From assembly GCF_004341105.1 (NCBI RefSeq), contig NZ_SLZK01000006.1, forward strand, positions 248,001 through 312,000: a stretch of 64,000 bases of DNA, read 5' to 3'. Under the pieces are notes generated by a model. It was not told where the DNA came from. It did no database searches and saw nothing but the letters and a program-made list of their open reading frames with translations. A program made the position numbers and the translations under genes. The stretch is from Rhizobium sp. BK418. GTDB taxonomy: Bacteria > Pseudomonadota > Alphaproteobacteria > Rhizobiales > Rhizobiaceae. Positions 16,347 to 24,479 of this stretch are shown one piece after another. The number at the start of each line of letters is the position of its first letter. Position 1 is the first letter of the stretch.

Positions 16347-17609
16347 ATGGATAATCGGCGGAAATTGGCATGGCATTCGAGGCCCTGGCGAAGAATATCG
16401 CGAGTTCTTGCCCTGGTGCTGGGCCTGATGCCGGCATTTGGTGCCATTGCGGCGCAGACGGAGTCCAATCGTGTTGCGATTGTCCTTCAGCTGAATGGTG
16501 CAGTCGGTCCGGCGACCGCTGACTATATCAAGCGCGGTCTCCAGAGTGCCGCCGATCGCGGGGCGGTGCTTGTTGTTCTGCGGATGGACACGCCGGGCGG
16601 TCTCGACACGTCGATGCGTGAGATCATCCGCGCAATCCTTGCGTCGCCGGTACCGGTCGCGGGTTTCGTCGCGCCCCCTGGAGCGCGGGCCGCCAGCGCT
16701 GGAACCTATATCCTCTATGCAAGCCATATAGCGGCAATGGCGCCCGGCACCAATCTCGGCGCTGCAACGCCGATTGCACTCGGCCGACTGCCGGACAATG
16801 GCACCGGAGACGATCAGAGCAATCCGGAAGGCAACAAGCGGCAGGCACCGCGCGGTCCGGAGGAAGCCAAGGCAGTCAACGACGCCGTGGCCTATATCCG
16901 CGGACTTGCAGAGCTGCGGGGCCGCAATGCCGACTGGGCGGAGCGCGCGGTGCGCGAGGCGGCCAGCCTTTCGGCGACCGCGGCCCTGCGCGAACACGTC
17001 ATCGATTTCATGGTTGCCAGCCCCGCCGAGCTTCTGGCCCAGGCGCAAGGGCGCGTGGTGAAAATTGGCCAGGCCGACGTACTGCTCGACACGACAGGCC
17101 TTGCCATAGAGGAATTCGAGCCGGATTGGCGGGTCCGTCTGCTCTCGGTGATCACCGATCCGAACATCGCTCTCATTCTGATGATGATCGGCATCTATGG
17201 ACTGATCTTTGAATTTCTCGCGCCAGGAACATTCCTGCCTGGAACGATCGGTGCCGTCTGCTTGCTGCTTGGCCTCTATGCACTCGCCCTATTGCCAGTC
17301 AGCTATGCCGGCGTCGGCTTGATTGTTTTGGGCGTGGGCCTGACCGTCGCAGAAGTGCACTCGCCATCTTTCGGCGCGCTGGGCATAGGCGGCGGACTGG
17401 CTCTGGTGCTGGGTGCGGCGATTCTGTTCAACACCAACATACCGGGCTTTGGGGTCTCATGGCCGATGCTGGGCGCCATCGCCATTGTAATCTCGGCGCT
17501 CAGCCTTCTGATCGCACTTCTTGCCTTCACATCGCGCCGGCGCGACATGGCTACGGGAGCCGAGCAGATGATCGGTCTTTCGGGCAGGTTCAGAGCTGGG
17601 AAGATATGA
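16347..17609 (+). CDS. NfeD-type membrane serine protease (ClpP class), C-terminal domain lost by frameshift
   Basis: A long NfeD homologue. A signal-like helix (residues 18-35) precedes a ClpP-class periplasmic protease domain (about 45-235), with the nucleophile serine in ARAASAGTYILYAS near residue 115 and the general-base lysine in EAKAVNDAVAYIRG near residue 175. Several membrane helices follow (about 270-400). The normal protein ends in a cytoplasmic OB-fold, but here the frame changes near 17582-17585 and ends at GRFRAGKI. These proteins cleave slipins, and a slipin gene follows at 17775, the canonical pairing. No clear ribosome site precedes the ATG. Confidence 0.85.
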   Translation: MDNRRKLAWHSRPWRRISRVLALVLGLMPAFGAIAAQTESNRVAIVLQLNGAVGPATADYIKRGLQSAADRGAVLVVLRMDTPGGLDTSMREIIRAILASPVPVAGFVAPPGARAASAGTYILYASHIAAMAPGTNLGAATPIALGRLPDNGTGDDQSNPEGNKRQAPRGPEEAKAVNDAVAYIRGLAELRGRNADWAERAVREAASLSATAALREHVIDFMVASPAELLAQAQGRVVKIGQADVLLDTTGLAIEEFEPDWRVRLLSVITDPNIALILMMIGIYGLIFEFLAPGTFLPGTIGAVCLLLGLYALALLPVSYAGVGLIVLGVGLTVAEVHSPSFGALGIGGGLALVLGAAILFNTNIPGFGVSWPMLGAIAIVISALSLLIALLAFTSRRRDMATGAEQMIGLSGRFRAGKI

Positions 17610-17743
17610 CGGGCTACGTGATCGCACATGGTGAACGCTGGAGAGCGATTGCCGATGAACCGCTGTCTAGCGGCGACGAAATCAAGATTACCGGCCGCAA
17701 AGGCCTGACGCTCGAAGTCGCACGCCAGCGGCAGGAAAGCTAG
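17583..17743 (+). pseudogene. Frameshifted OB-fold C-terminus of NfeD
   Basis: In the -1 frame relative to the protease, the sequence GQVQSWEDMTGYVIAHGERW, continuing to a stop at 17743, is the expected NfeD OB-fold tail of about 53 residues. One missing base in the GGG at 17582-17584 would restore a single gene of about 465 codons. A real deletion or a sequencing error would both explain it. Confidence 0.75.
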
Positions 17744-17774
17744 GGCAGGGAATATTCAGAGGCAGGAGGAAATC

Positions 17775-18548
17775 ATGAGCATGTTCGTGGGGTTCACCTT
17801 TTATGGCGTCGTCATCCTCATTTTGCTGCTCATCATCGCATCGGCGACCAAGATCCTGCGCGAATATGAGCGGGGCGTCGTTTTCACACTCGGCCGCTTC
17901 ACCGGCGTCAAAGGACCGGGTCTGATTTTGCTCTTTCCGTACGTTCAGCAGATGATACGAGTGGACCTGCGCACCAGAGTACTCGACGTTCCAAGCCAAG
18001 ATGTTATTTCCAGAGACAACGTTTCAGTACGCGTCAACGCGGTGATCTATTTCAGGGTCATCGATCCTGAAAAGTCGACCATCCAGGTGGAAAACTTCAT
18101 GGCCGCCACCAGCCAGCTCGCACAGACGACGCTGCGTTCGGTGCTTGGCAAGCATGATCTCGACGAGATGCTTGCAGAACGCGACAAGCTCAACAGCGAT
18201 ATCCAGGCGATCCTCGACGCACAGACGGATGCGTGGGGCATTAAAGTCGCCAATGTCGAGATCAAACATGTCGACATCAACGAATCGATGATCCGCGCCA
18301 TTGCCCGTCAGGCGGAGGCCGAGCGGGAGCGGCGGGCGAAGGTTATCAATGCAGAGGGCGAGCAGCAGGCGGCTGCAAAGCTTCTCGAGGCGGCGGAAAT
18401 CCTGGCCCGCAAGCCGCAGGCCATGCAGCTTCGCTATCTGAGCACGTTGAACGTTCTCGCGAGCGAAAAGAGCTCAACGATCATATTCCCGTTCCCGATG
18501 GAAATCGGCAACCTGATCCCGCGTCAGGCGGAAGGACCCCGCGAATAA
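17775..18548 (+). CDS. Slipin (stomatin/band-7 SPFH) family membrane protein
   Basis: A 257-residue protein. The N-terminal membrane hairpin is at residues 5-28, the SPFH/band-7 domain at about 35-190 (RGVVFTLGRFTGVKGPG, VISRDNVSVRVNAVIYF), and a charged coiled-coil at 180-225 (RQAEAERERRAKVINAEGE). Slipins assemble into membrane microdomain rings and are substrates or partners of NfeD proteases. GGAGG precedes the ATG. It lies 31 bases after the true end of nfeD, so the two form an operon. Confidence 0.92.
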   Translation: MSMFVGFTFYGVVILILLLIIASATKILREYERGVVFTLGRFTGVKGPGLILLFPYVQQMIRVDLRTRVLDVPSQDVISRDNVSVRVNAVIYFRVIDPEKSTIQVENFMAATSQLAQTTLRSVLGKHDLDEMLAERDKLNSDIQAILDAQTDAWGIKVANVEIKHVDINESMIRAIARQAEAERERRAKVINAEGEQQAAAKLLEAAEILARKPQAMQLRYLSTLNVLASEKSSTIIFPFPMEIGNLIPRQAEGPRE

Positions 18549-18576
18549 CCGTATGTGGAGTCCTGCAACAGCGCGG

Positions 18577-18756
18577 CTACCACAATGCCTGGACGGCTAC
18601 TACGACCAGAAATGCAATCACGACCACGGACGCCATCCACAAGACAGTGCGATTGGCCTCGGCGAGGATCTGTGGTTTCGGGTCGCGCTTGGGATTGAAT
18701 TTAGGGCGACGTTTCCGTGAGGCCCCCGCCTGTGACGATTTGTTTCCTGCTGCCAT
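18577..18756 (-). CDS. Small basic single-pass membrane protein, hypothetical
   Basis: 59 residues from the ATG at 18756 (a TTG at 18789 would add 11). The N-terminal half is very basic (SRKRRPKFNPKRDPKP) and the C-terminal 22 residues form one hydrophobic helix, VLWMASVVVIAFLVVVAVQALW, split here only by position. This is the look of a small tail-anchored inner-membrane protein. I do not recognise a family. It converges with the slipin gene. The ribosome site is weak, so coding status is moderate. Confidence 0.5.
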   Translation of the reverse strand: MAAGNKSSQAGASRKRRPKFNPKRDPKPQILAEANRTVLWMASVVVIAFLVVVAVQALW

Positions 18757-19022
18757 GGCTGTTTCGCTCGAGGTGGTGTGGAACGCCAATCTAGCATGAA
18801 AGCTTCCTGGTGCTTAGAGCGCGATGCTGCTCTGGCGCTCAACGAAGGCTTGCTGCGGTCGATCAGTAATTCGATTCCTTGTGGGCGTGAGCCGTCGCCC
18901 ACGCAGCCATCGATGAAGCGGGCACCGGCTCGGCGCCTGCCGACGGTACGAAGGGCGCAAAGCCGCCACCAAGCGCGGTTGCGTATTGTCATGCGCAGGC
19001 CGGTAACGGCAGGTCCGGGCGA

Positions 19023-19319
19023 TTACCGCCAATCGCGATCGCGATCCCAGCGCTCGCGGTACCGGTATTCGCCCCAGTCGCGATACGGACGTTCCCAGCC
19101 ATAATAGCGTGGTGCGTAATAACGTGGCGGCGGCGGTGCCCACCGATTGGGCCGGCAAAAGCCACGTGGGCTGAGATGGTAACCGCGACCGCACGCATAA
19201 TCGACGGTCATGACACTGGAGGCTGCTGGCGCCGTGAGGCGGCCCACAGGGGTTGCATTGGCTGCTTCAGCCGCCATTCCGGCCATGAGAAGGGCCGTGG
19301 TGATGAGAATTTTCCGCAT
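19023..19319 (-). CDS. GCG_CRPN-type small secreted protein
   Basis: 98 residues from the ATG at 19319. A signal peptide of about 22 residues (MRKILITTALLMAGMAAEA) is followed by the CGRGYHLSPRGFCRPNRW motif with two cysteines, which is characteristic of a rhizobial small-protein family, then a Pro/Tyr/Arg-rich tail (PPPPRYYAPRYYGW, RDRDWR). The function is unknown; the family is presumed periplasmic or envelope-associated. The open frame upstream of 19319 has no sensible start signal and is ignored. Confidence 0.75.
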   Translation of the reverse strand: MRKILITTALLMAGMAAEAANATPVGRLTAPAASSVMTVDYACGRGYHLSPRGFCRPNRWAPPPPRYYAPRYYGWERPYRDWGEYRYRERWDRDRDWR

Positions 19320-19407
19320 TTCGGTTCTCCGGTTTGCAGGAGGATCTAGCGCCTGTCGGCGTGAATGGGGGCTGAAAGCTCCGTTCATGCCGGCGACAGC
19401 TTCAGCC

Positions 19408-19788
19408 CTAGTCACGCTCCCAGCGATCGCCTCGGTCATAACCGTTCCGATCACTGTTGCCGGACGTAGGTGTCTGCAAATGCTCGAGCAGCTGAAGAAC
19501 CGTATCGGCGCATTCCTTCGTTGATTCTCCGTCGGCGCATCTCAGGTCAATTCTCGTCCGACCGCTTTCGATGCGGAAGCGGGCGCCACGCTCCCTTGGC
19601 TGCGAGTGCCAATAATGGTCCGCGCGCGCTTCGTTCTTGCGTGGCTGTTCCTGCGGAGGAGGTGGGGGTTCTGGGCCGGAGTCAGCCGCAGGAGGGGCAG
19701 GCTGCGGCGCGTCAGCGGGAGCCTGTGCGAAGGCGCAGGTGGCAAATAATCCGAAAACAGCCGCCGGCAGTGCAATGGATATGTTCAT
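19408..19788 (-). CDS. Proline-rich periplasmic protein, predicted general-stress gene
   Basis: 126 residues from the ATG at 19788. A signal peptide (MNISIALPAAVFGLFATCAFA) is followed by a Pro/Ala-rich linker (about residues 22-50) and a short folded region, RFRIESGRTRIDLRCADGE, with two cysteines (RCADGESTKECAD) that could form a disulfide. I do not recognise a named family. A perfect EcfG-type promoter lies 28 bases upstream, so it probably belongs to the general stress response. Confidence 0.7.
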   Translation of the reverse strand: MNISIALPAAVFGLFATCAFAQAPADAPQPAPPAADSGPEPPPPPQEQPRKNEARADHYWHSQPRERGARFRIESGRTRIDLRCADGESTKECADTVLQLLEHLQTPTSGNSDRNGYDRGDRWERD

Positions 19789-19815
19789 GACGTTACCTCG
19801 TTCCTGTGCAGGTCT

Positions 19816-19840
19816 AACGATGGCTCGCATCGATAGTTCC
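19816..19840 (-). promoter_or_regulatory. EcfG/RpoE2-type promoter
   Basis: On the minus strand GGAAC (19840-19836), 16 bases, then CGTT (19819-19816). This matches the alphaproteobacterial general-stress consensus GGAAC-N16/17-CGTT exactly. The -10 element lies 28 bases before the ATG of the proline-rich periplasmic protein gene. Confidence 0.75.
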
Positions 19841-20017
19841 TGGGACACAGTCGAGACGTGTGGCCGCTGGATCGGAACGGGAATGATTGCCCATCTACGA
19901 GCGATGTCTGCGCGAAGCTCCAGGAGCAGACCATCACAACATATCAAGACCGAGGGACGGTTGGCACCCGAGACGCCTGCTCTTGCAACAATCGTTCCTG
20001 CGAAGGATGCAGCTTAT

Positions 20018-20509
20018 TCACTTCCACTCCCAGAGCTTTTTGGAGCGGTGCGGTCGCGCGGTGACGATGGCGGCAGGTTCCCGCGCCATTTCAACGTAGC
20101 GGCCGGCATCCTCCGCATCATTGACCCCAACGAAGATCATCTTCATCGAGCTTTTGAACGGTACGCCCTTGGCGCGATGCTCGAAGCGGATGACCGCATG
20201 CGGATATTCTTCATTGAGGCTGATCATGGGATCGCCGGTCAAAGCAATATGGTTCCGCATCGCCAGGAAGGATGAGATCCGCTGATGGGCGAGTTCTGGC
20301 GATACCTGGACATTTCCCTTCGGCGTCCGGGCATAGGCGATGGCATCCGTTTGCCCCTTCTGCCTTTTTGTTTCGTAGACGAGGAGAGCTGTCCCCATCG
20401 CAAGCTCAATGTGCAGGTCGAACGTTCGATAGCGAACTGGGTGCTCGAAGAGATCGTCCAGCGCTGCCTTCAGGTCTTGAATATAGTCGGCATAAAACGA
20501 GGCAGTCAT
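20018..20509 (-). CDS. Conserved-looking hypothetical protein
   Basis: 163 residues from the ATG at 20509 (MTASFYADYIQDLKAALDDL). It is a soluble, mixed-composition protein with no signal peptide, membrane helix or motif I recognise. The middle contains RTPKGNVQVSPELAHQRISSF and the end is rich in Arg/Lys/Trp. Codon use resembles that of neighbouring genes, and the frame is open for its whole length. The 20510-20727 gap upstream holds nothing I can name. The function is unknown. Confidence 0.6.
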   Translation of the reverse strand: MTASFYADYIQDLKAALDDLFEHPVRYRTFDLHIELAMGTALLVYETKRQKGQTDAIAYARTPKGNVQVSPELAHQRISSFLAMRNHIALTGDPMISLNEEYPHAVIRFEHRAKGVPFKSSMKMIFVGVNDAEDAGRYVEMAREPAAIVTARPHRSKKLWEWK

Positions 20510-20727
20510 ATCCTGTCCATAACAAGGGCACGAGCGTTTGCGCCGCAACGGCAGTCCCTCGGCTTTGACGCCCGAGAAAAGCGCCTTCCAGCCATCGATG
20601 TGTGCGGGTACTGCCACAACGGGGCAGGACAATGCAATCTGCGAGATCGGACTTATGGACGTAGAGCACGGTCTCACTACGTCCAGCCATCGGTCTGCCG
20701 GGAGGACGGCGATGCTCTTGCGGTCAG

Positions 20728-21723
20728 TCAGAGTTCCAGTTCTCGTCGCAGTGTTTCGAGGCGTTCCATGGCGGTCACGCCATCATGGATGTTGGGTGCT
20801 GCGGTTGCCGCACCTGCCAGAGCAGGGACGACATCCGACAGCAGCGAGTAATAGCCCTTGGGGTCCTCGTTGGCGGCGGCGGTGAAATTCGGCTTCCAGG
20901 TGAGGCTGTCTATTGTGTCCGTCAGCGTGGCTGTGGGGTCGTCGACCTTGAAGGGCGGGTTGCGGTTCCATTTGATATCGATGACGTTGTCGACTTCGAT
21001 GCGCTGATGGTCTCCCATGAGCTCAATGCGCTCGACCGGCGCCCCACGTGACTGGATCGTGCCCATGGCGATGGTGCCGATGGCGCCACATTCGAAATCG
21101 AAATTGATATGGAAGAGGATTTTGCCAGGTTCCTTCTCCACCTTTCTTGCCGTCAGCTTTTTAACAGGCGAGACGAGGAACGAGACAAGATCCATGTAGT
21201 GCACGCAATGATGCAGGAAGAAGCCGGTATAATCGACATTGCCGACGAAATAGCCAGGCGCCGTCATATAATAGCCGGTGAGGCCGAGCACATCGCCGAA
21301 ACGACCGGAGCGGACGATATTGGCGGCGATCTTGTTGCCCACGGAATAACGCTTCATGAAGCCTAGAAGCAGCGGCTTGCCGGATTTCTCGGATGCAGCT
21401 TGCAATTCGCGCGCGCCCGCCGCACTGCCGGATGGCGGCTTTTCCATGAAGACCGGAAGGCCGCGCTCGAGTGCCGCCTTGCCGAAGGCCAGATGCTGAT
21501 CCGGACCGACAGCCATCCCCACTGCATCGATACCGGGGGTCTTGATCAGCGCGTCGGCGTCGGTCGTGAGCGTCTTGACGCCGAACTGACGGCCGGCCGA
21601 GGCCAGGCGCTTCGCATCAATGTCGCAAAGGGCGACGATCTCGACATCGTGCCGAACGAGCTGCGGGAGAAGCATCTGGGTCGCATGGATGCCGCACCCG
21701 ATCCAACCAATCTTTAATGTCAT
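20728..21723 (-). CDS. Gfo/Idh/MocA-family oxidoreductase
   Basis: A 331-residue NAD(P)-dependent sugar oxidoreductase. The Rossmann motif GWIGCGIHATQMLLPQL is at residues 6-22, the EKPPSGSAAGARELQ motif with its active-site lysine is near 95, and the C-terminal alpha/beta domain runs from about 125. It is the last gene of the minus-strand operon from the GntR gene at 27404 and overlaps the preceding isomerase-like gene by four bases. It presumably oxidises an imported sugar or its 3-keto/inositol-type derivative; the substrate is unknown. Confidence 0.9.
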   Translation of the reverse strand: MTLKIGWIGCGIHATQMLLPQLVRHDVEIVALCDIDAKRLASAGRQFGVKTLTTDADALIKTPGIDAVGMAVGPDQHLAFGKAALERGLPVFMEKPPSGSAAGARELQAASEKSGKPLLLGFMKRYSVGNKIAANIVRSGRFGDVLGLTGYYMTAPGYFVGNVDYTGFFLHHCVHYMDLVSFLVSPVKKLTARKVEKEPGKILFHINFDFECGAIGTIAMGTIQSRGAPVERIELMGDHQRIEVDNVIDIKWNRNPPFKVDDPTATLTDTIDSLTWKPNFTAAANEDPKGYYSLLSDVVPALAGAATAAPNIHDGVTAMERLETLRRELEL

Positions 21724-22601
21724 CGGCGATATTCCGTTAGTGTGAGATGGGATTTGATGAAGGAGGCGCTCGCCGCCAGTCTCTCGCTCTCGTCTTCATG
21801 CGGCGGGCGCCACTGCGCGAAGGGCACGCCGAAGCGATCGTCATTGCGCCGGAACGGCTCCAGAGAAACCGGACCCTGATAGCGGATTTCGTGCAGCGCG
21901 CGGCAGACATCGACCCAGTCGGTTGAGCCGGTACCAGGAAAGCCGCGATGGTTTTCGTTGGCCTGGAAATGCACAACACGCTTGCCGCCAAGCCTTATCG
22001 CTTCGGCAATCGACGCTTCCTCCATATGCATGTGGAATGTATCGAGCATCAGCTGGACGGCTGGGTGATCGACGGCATCGAGCAGCTCCATCGCCTGTTG
22101 TGTCGTGCAGAGCACGTCGCTTTCGAACCGGTTGAGCGGCTCGACGGCGAGAAGTACGCCCACTTTCTGCGCGTGGTCGCCGGCTTCTTTCAGGCCATTG
22201 ATGCAGCGTTCCTTGCGCGCGAGGCGTTCGTCCTCCGCCACCGGCTGCGGCGGCCGGCCGGCAAAGACCAGCGGATTTCCCGTCAATGGACCGCCGACGA
22301 TCTTTGCGCCGAGCGCCGCAGCACAGTCGGCAGCGTAGTTCAGATAGTCGATGCCGGCGCGATAGGCCTCTGTTTCGGCGGAAGACAGATTGCGCTGGAG
22401 ATTGACGCGGGCCGCAAGCACGACGCCGAGGCCGGCATCGTCGAGCGCTCTTCGTGTTTCTGCTAGATCAAGTTCGCCCGGCTCGGGCACCAGCAGCTCG
22501 ACGAAGTCATAACCGAGATCACGCATGCGGCGAAACAGCGGAAAGTGCTCGGCCGTAAAGGGCCTTGCATATTGCATCGATATCAACCCGACGGGGTTCA
22601 T
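21720..22601 (-). CDS. Sugar-phosphate isomerase/epimerase family TIM-barrel protein
   Basis: A 293-residue xylose-isomerase-like TIM barrel of the AP-endonuclease-2 family. Metal-site glutamates and histidines appear in LAVEPLNRFESD, LMLDTFHMHMEEAS and VHFQANENHRGFPGTG, then SLEPF. Such enzymes epimerise or isomerise free keto-sugars. The ATG at 22601 is chosen because AGAGGA lies six bases away; the ATG at 22607 touches that ribosome site. It is coupled to the Gfo/Idh gene by a four-base overlap. Together they suggest oxidation plus epimerisation of an imported sugar. Confidence 0.9.
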   Translation of the reverse strand: MNPVGLISMQYARPFTAEHFPLFRRMRDLGYDFVELLVPEPGELDLAETRRALDDAGLGVVLAARVNLQRNLSSAETEAYRAGIDYLNYAADCAAALGAKIVGGPLTGNPLVFAGRPPQPVAEDERLARKERCINGLKEAGDHAQKVGVLLAVEPLNRFESDVLCTTQQAMELLDAVDHPAVQLMLDTFHMHMEEASIAEAIRLGGKRVVHFQANENHRGFPGTGSTDWVDVCRALHEIRYQGPVSLEPFRRNDDRFGVPFAQWRPPHEDESERLAASASFIKSHLTLTEYRR

Positions 22602-22623
22602 GATCATTCCTCTTTCTGTGACA

Positions 22624-23457
22624 TCAGCCCTTCACCGCGCCTTGGGTGAGGCCGCCGATCAGCCGGCGTTGGACGAGAAGGAAAAGTACGGTGGCCGGCA
22701 GAGCCCCGACGACTGCGCCTGCAGCAAGCAGGCCCCATTCGATCTGGTATTCGCCGATCAACGTCTGGATCGCGACTGTGACCGGCCGAACGTTGCGTCC
22801 GCCAAGGGTCAGGGCGTAGAGATATTCGTTCCAGGCGGTAATGAAGATATAGATGCCGGTAGAAACGATACCGGGCACGGTGAGCGGCAGGACGACGCGC
22901 CACAGCGCAGCCAGCCGCGAACAGCCATCCATCATCGCCGCCTCGTCGAGGCTTTTCGGGATCGCCGAAATATAGCTCGTCAGCATCCAGACGGCGAAGG
23001 GGATGGCGACCGTGGAATTGGCCAGGATTAGTCCGATATGGGTATCGAGGATGCCGGCCTTGCGCATCATGACGAAGAGCGGCAGGATGAGCAGCACGAC
23101 CGGAAACATGTTGATCAAAAGAAACTGCAGCATCAGCAGCTTGCGGCCGGCGAAGCGGAACCGGGAGAACGCATAGGCGGCCGTCACCGACACGACGAGG
23201 CCGACCACGACAGTGCCTGCCGCAATGATGAGACTGTCGAGCATGTTGCCGAGAAAGGATGTCTGGGCAAACAGCCTCGTATAATTGTCGAAGCTCCAGC
23301 CGGCCGGTGTCAGCGAAACGCCGGTAGCGCTAAGCACGGCCGTCGGTGTCAGTGAGGTCAGGATCATCCAGACAAACGGCGCCATCGCGACGATGAGGAT
23401 GACGAAGACAGGTAGGTCTGTGGTCAGGATACGCCGAAGCGTGCTTTGCTTTTTCAT
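22624..23457 (-). CDS. Carbohydrate ABC transporter permease (MalG/UgpE type)
   Basis: A 277-residue inner-membrane permease with six predicted helices and the EAA-type loop SLDEAAMMDGCSRLAALWRV near residue 190. The true ATG at 23457 (MKKQSTLRR) overlaps the stop of the upstream permease as ATGA; the longer open frame to 23889 is out-of-frame shadow of that gene. It pairs with the 23454-24377 permease. Subfamily and neighbours point to a sugar, not an amino acid. Confidence 0.92.
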   Translation of the reverse strand: MKKQSTLRRILTTDLPVFVILIVAMAPFVWMILTSLTPTAVLSATGVSLTPAGWSFDNYTRLFAQTSFLGNMLDSLIIAAGTVVVGLVVSVTAAYAFSRFRFAGRKLLMLQFLLINMFPVVLLILPLFVMMRKAGILDTHIGLILANSTVAIPFAVWMLTSYISAIPKSLDEAAMMDGCSRLAALWRVVLPLTVPGIVSTGIYIFITAWNEYLYALTLGGRNVRPVTVAIQTLIGEYQIEWGLLAAGAVVGALPATVLFLLVQRRLIGGLTQGAVKG

Positions 23458-24377
23458 CTTTCGACCTCCCGCATCGTTCTGGCCAGATAGAAGGCGACGA
23501 CCACGCCGAGCAGGATGGTAAAGGTGACCGCGATCGTCGTGCCGTAACCGAAATCGACGTTCTGGCGGGCCCGAACGAAGGCATAGAGGGGCAGCGTGTG
23601 GGTCGAATAGCCTGGACCACCTCCGGTCATGACGAAAATCACGTCCATCGAATTTGCCACCCAGATAACCCGCAGCAGACCGGCCGTTGCCAGTACCGGG
23701 GCGATGCCGGGCAGGGTGATGTGCAGGAACTGCCGCCAGCCGGAAGCGCCATCGATCGATGCCGCCTCGTACTGGCTGCGGGGAATACCCTGCAGCCCAG
23801 CAAGGATCATCACCGCAAAGAAGGGAAAGCCCTGCCAGGTCAGTGTCGCGATGATCGAGTAGAGCGCCAAATGCGGGTCCGCAAGCCATGGCACCGCGCT
23901 GTGCACGACGGTGAGATAGAGCAGGATGTCATTGAGCACGCCCGTCGTCGGATCGTAGATCCATCGCCACATCAGGGCGATGACGACGCTCGGCAGCGCC
24001 CAGGGGATGATGATCAGAGCACGGGCAAGACCGCGCCACGGAAATTCGCGCTGGAGAAGCAGCGCTGTCACCAGGCCAAGCAGCATCTGGAGCGGCACCG
24101 TGAGCCCGATCCAGATGATCGTATTCCAAAGCGCCGTCCAGAAGACCGGGTCGTGAAGCAGCTTGATGTAATTGCCGAAGCCAATGAATTTCGTCGCATT
24201 GGGCTTCCAGAGCACGAGGTCATAGAAGCTGGTGACGACGGCCTGCACCATTGGAAAGAAGACGATGACCAGCGTCACGACCAGAGATGGCGCAAGCAGC
24301 AGATAGGGCAGGAGCCGGCCGTTCGGCAGCTTTGGCTTTGCCATGCTGCGGCCTGGACTGAGCATGCTGACGGACAT
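23454..24377 (-). CDS. Carbohydrate ABC transporter permease (MalF/UgpA type)
   Basis: A 307-residue permease. It has a hydrophobic helix at 22-48, further helices to the C-terminus, and the EAA loop SQYEAASIDGASGWRQFLHITLPG near 215. AGGA precedes the start at 24377 by nine bases. It forms the channel with the MalG-type permease 22624-23457, to which it is translationally coupled. The ATPase for the system is probably the divergent gene at 27476. Confidence 0.92.
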   Translation of the reverse strand: MSVSMLSPGRSMAKPKLPNGRLLPYLLLAPSLVVTLVIVFFPMVQAVVTSFYDLVLWKPNATKFIGFGNYIKLLHDPVFWTALWNTIIWIGLTVPLQMLLGLVTALLLQREFPWRGLARALIIIPWALPSVVIALMWRWIYDPTTGVLNDILLYLTVVHSAVPWLADPHLALYSIIATLTWQGFPFFAVMILAGLQGIPRSQYEAASIDGASGWRQFLHITLPGIAPVLATAGLLRVIWVANSMDVIFVMTGGGPGYSTHTLPLYAFVRARQNVDFGYGTTIAVTFTILLGVVVAFYLARTMREVER

Positions 24378-24417
24378 GGGTGTCTTCCTGAGCTATGATC
24401 GCATTTCAAGAGCAGTT

Positions 24418-24442
24418 GTTCGCGCCGGATGCGGGCGCGAAC
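24418..24442. other. 9-bp hairpin between binding-protein and permease genes
   Basis: GTTCGCGCC (24418-24426) pairs exactly with GGCGCGAAC (24434-24442) across a seven-base loop in the 102-base gap downstream of the binding-protein gene. There is no T-run on the minus strand. Probably it lowers permease expression relative to the binding protein. Confidence 0.65.
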
Positions 24443-24479
24443 GGGTTTGGCAGGGAAGTCCGCGAGAGATCTTCAGCCG

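Noticed and set aside
17575..17600. Programmed -1 frameshift in nfeD
   Set aside because: The sequence around the shift (CTTTCGGGC) is not a classical slippery heptamer, and no downstream stem is evident, so mutation or sequencing error is simpler.
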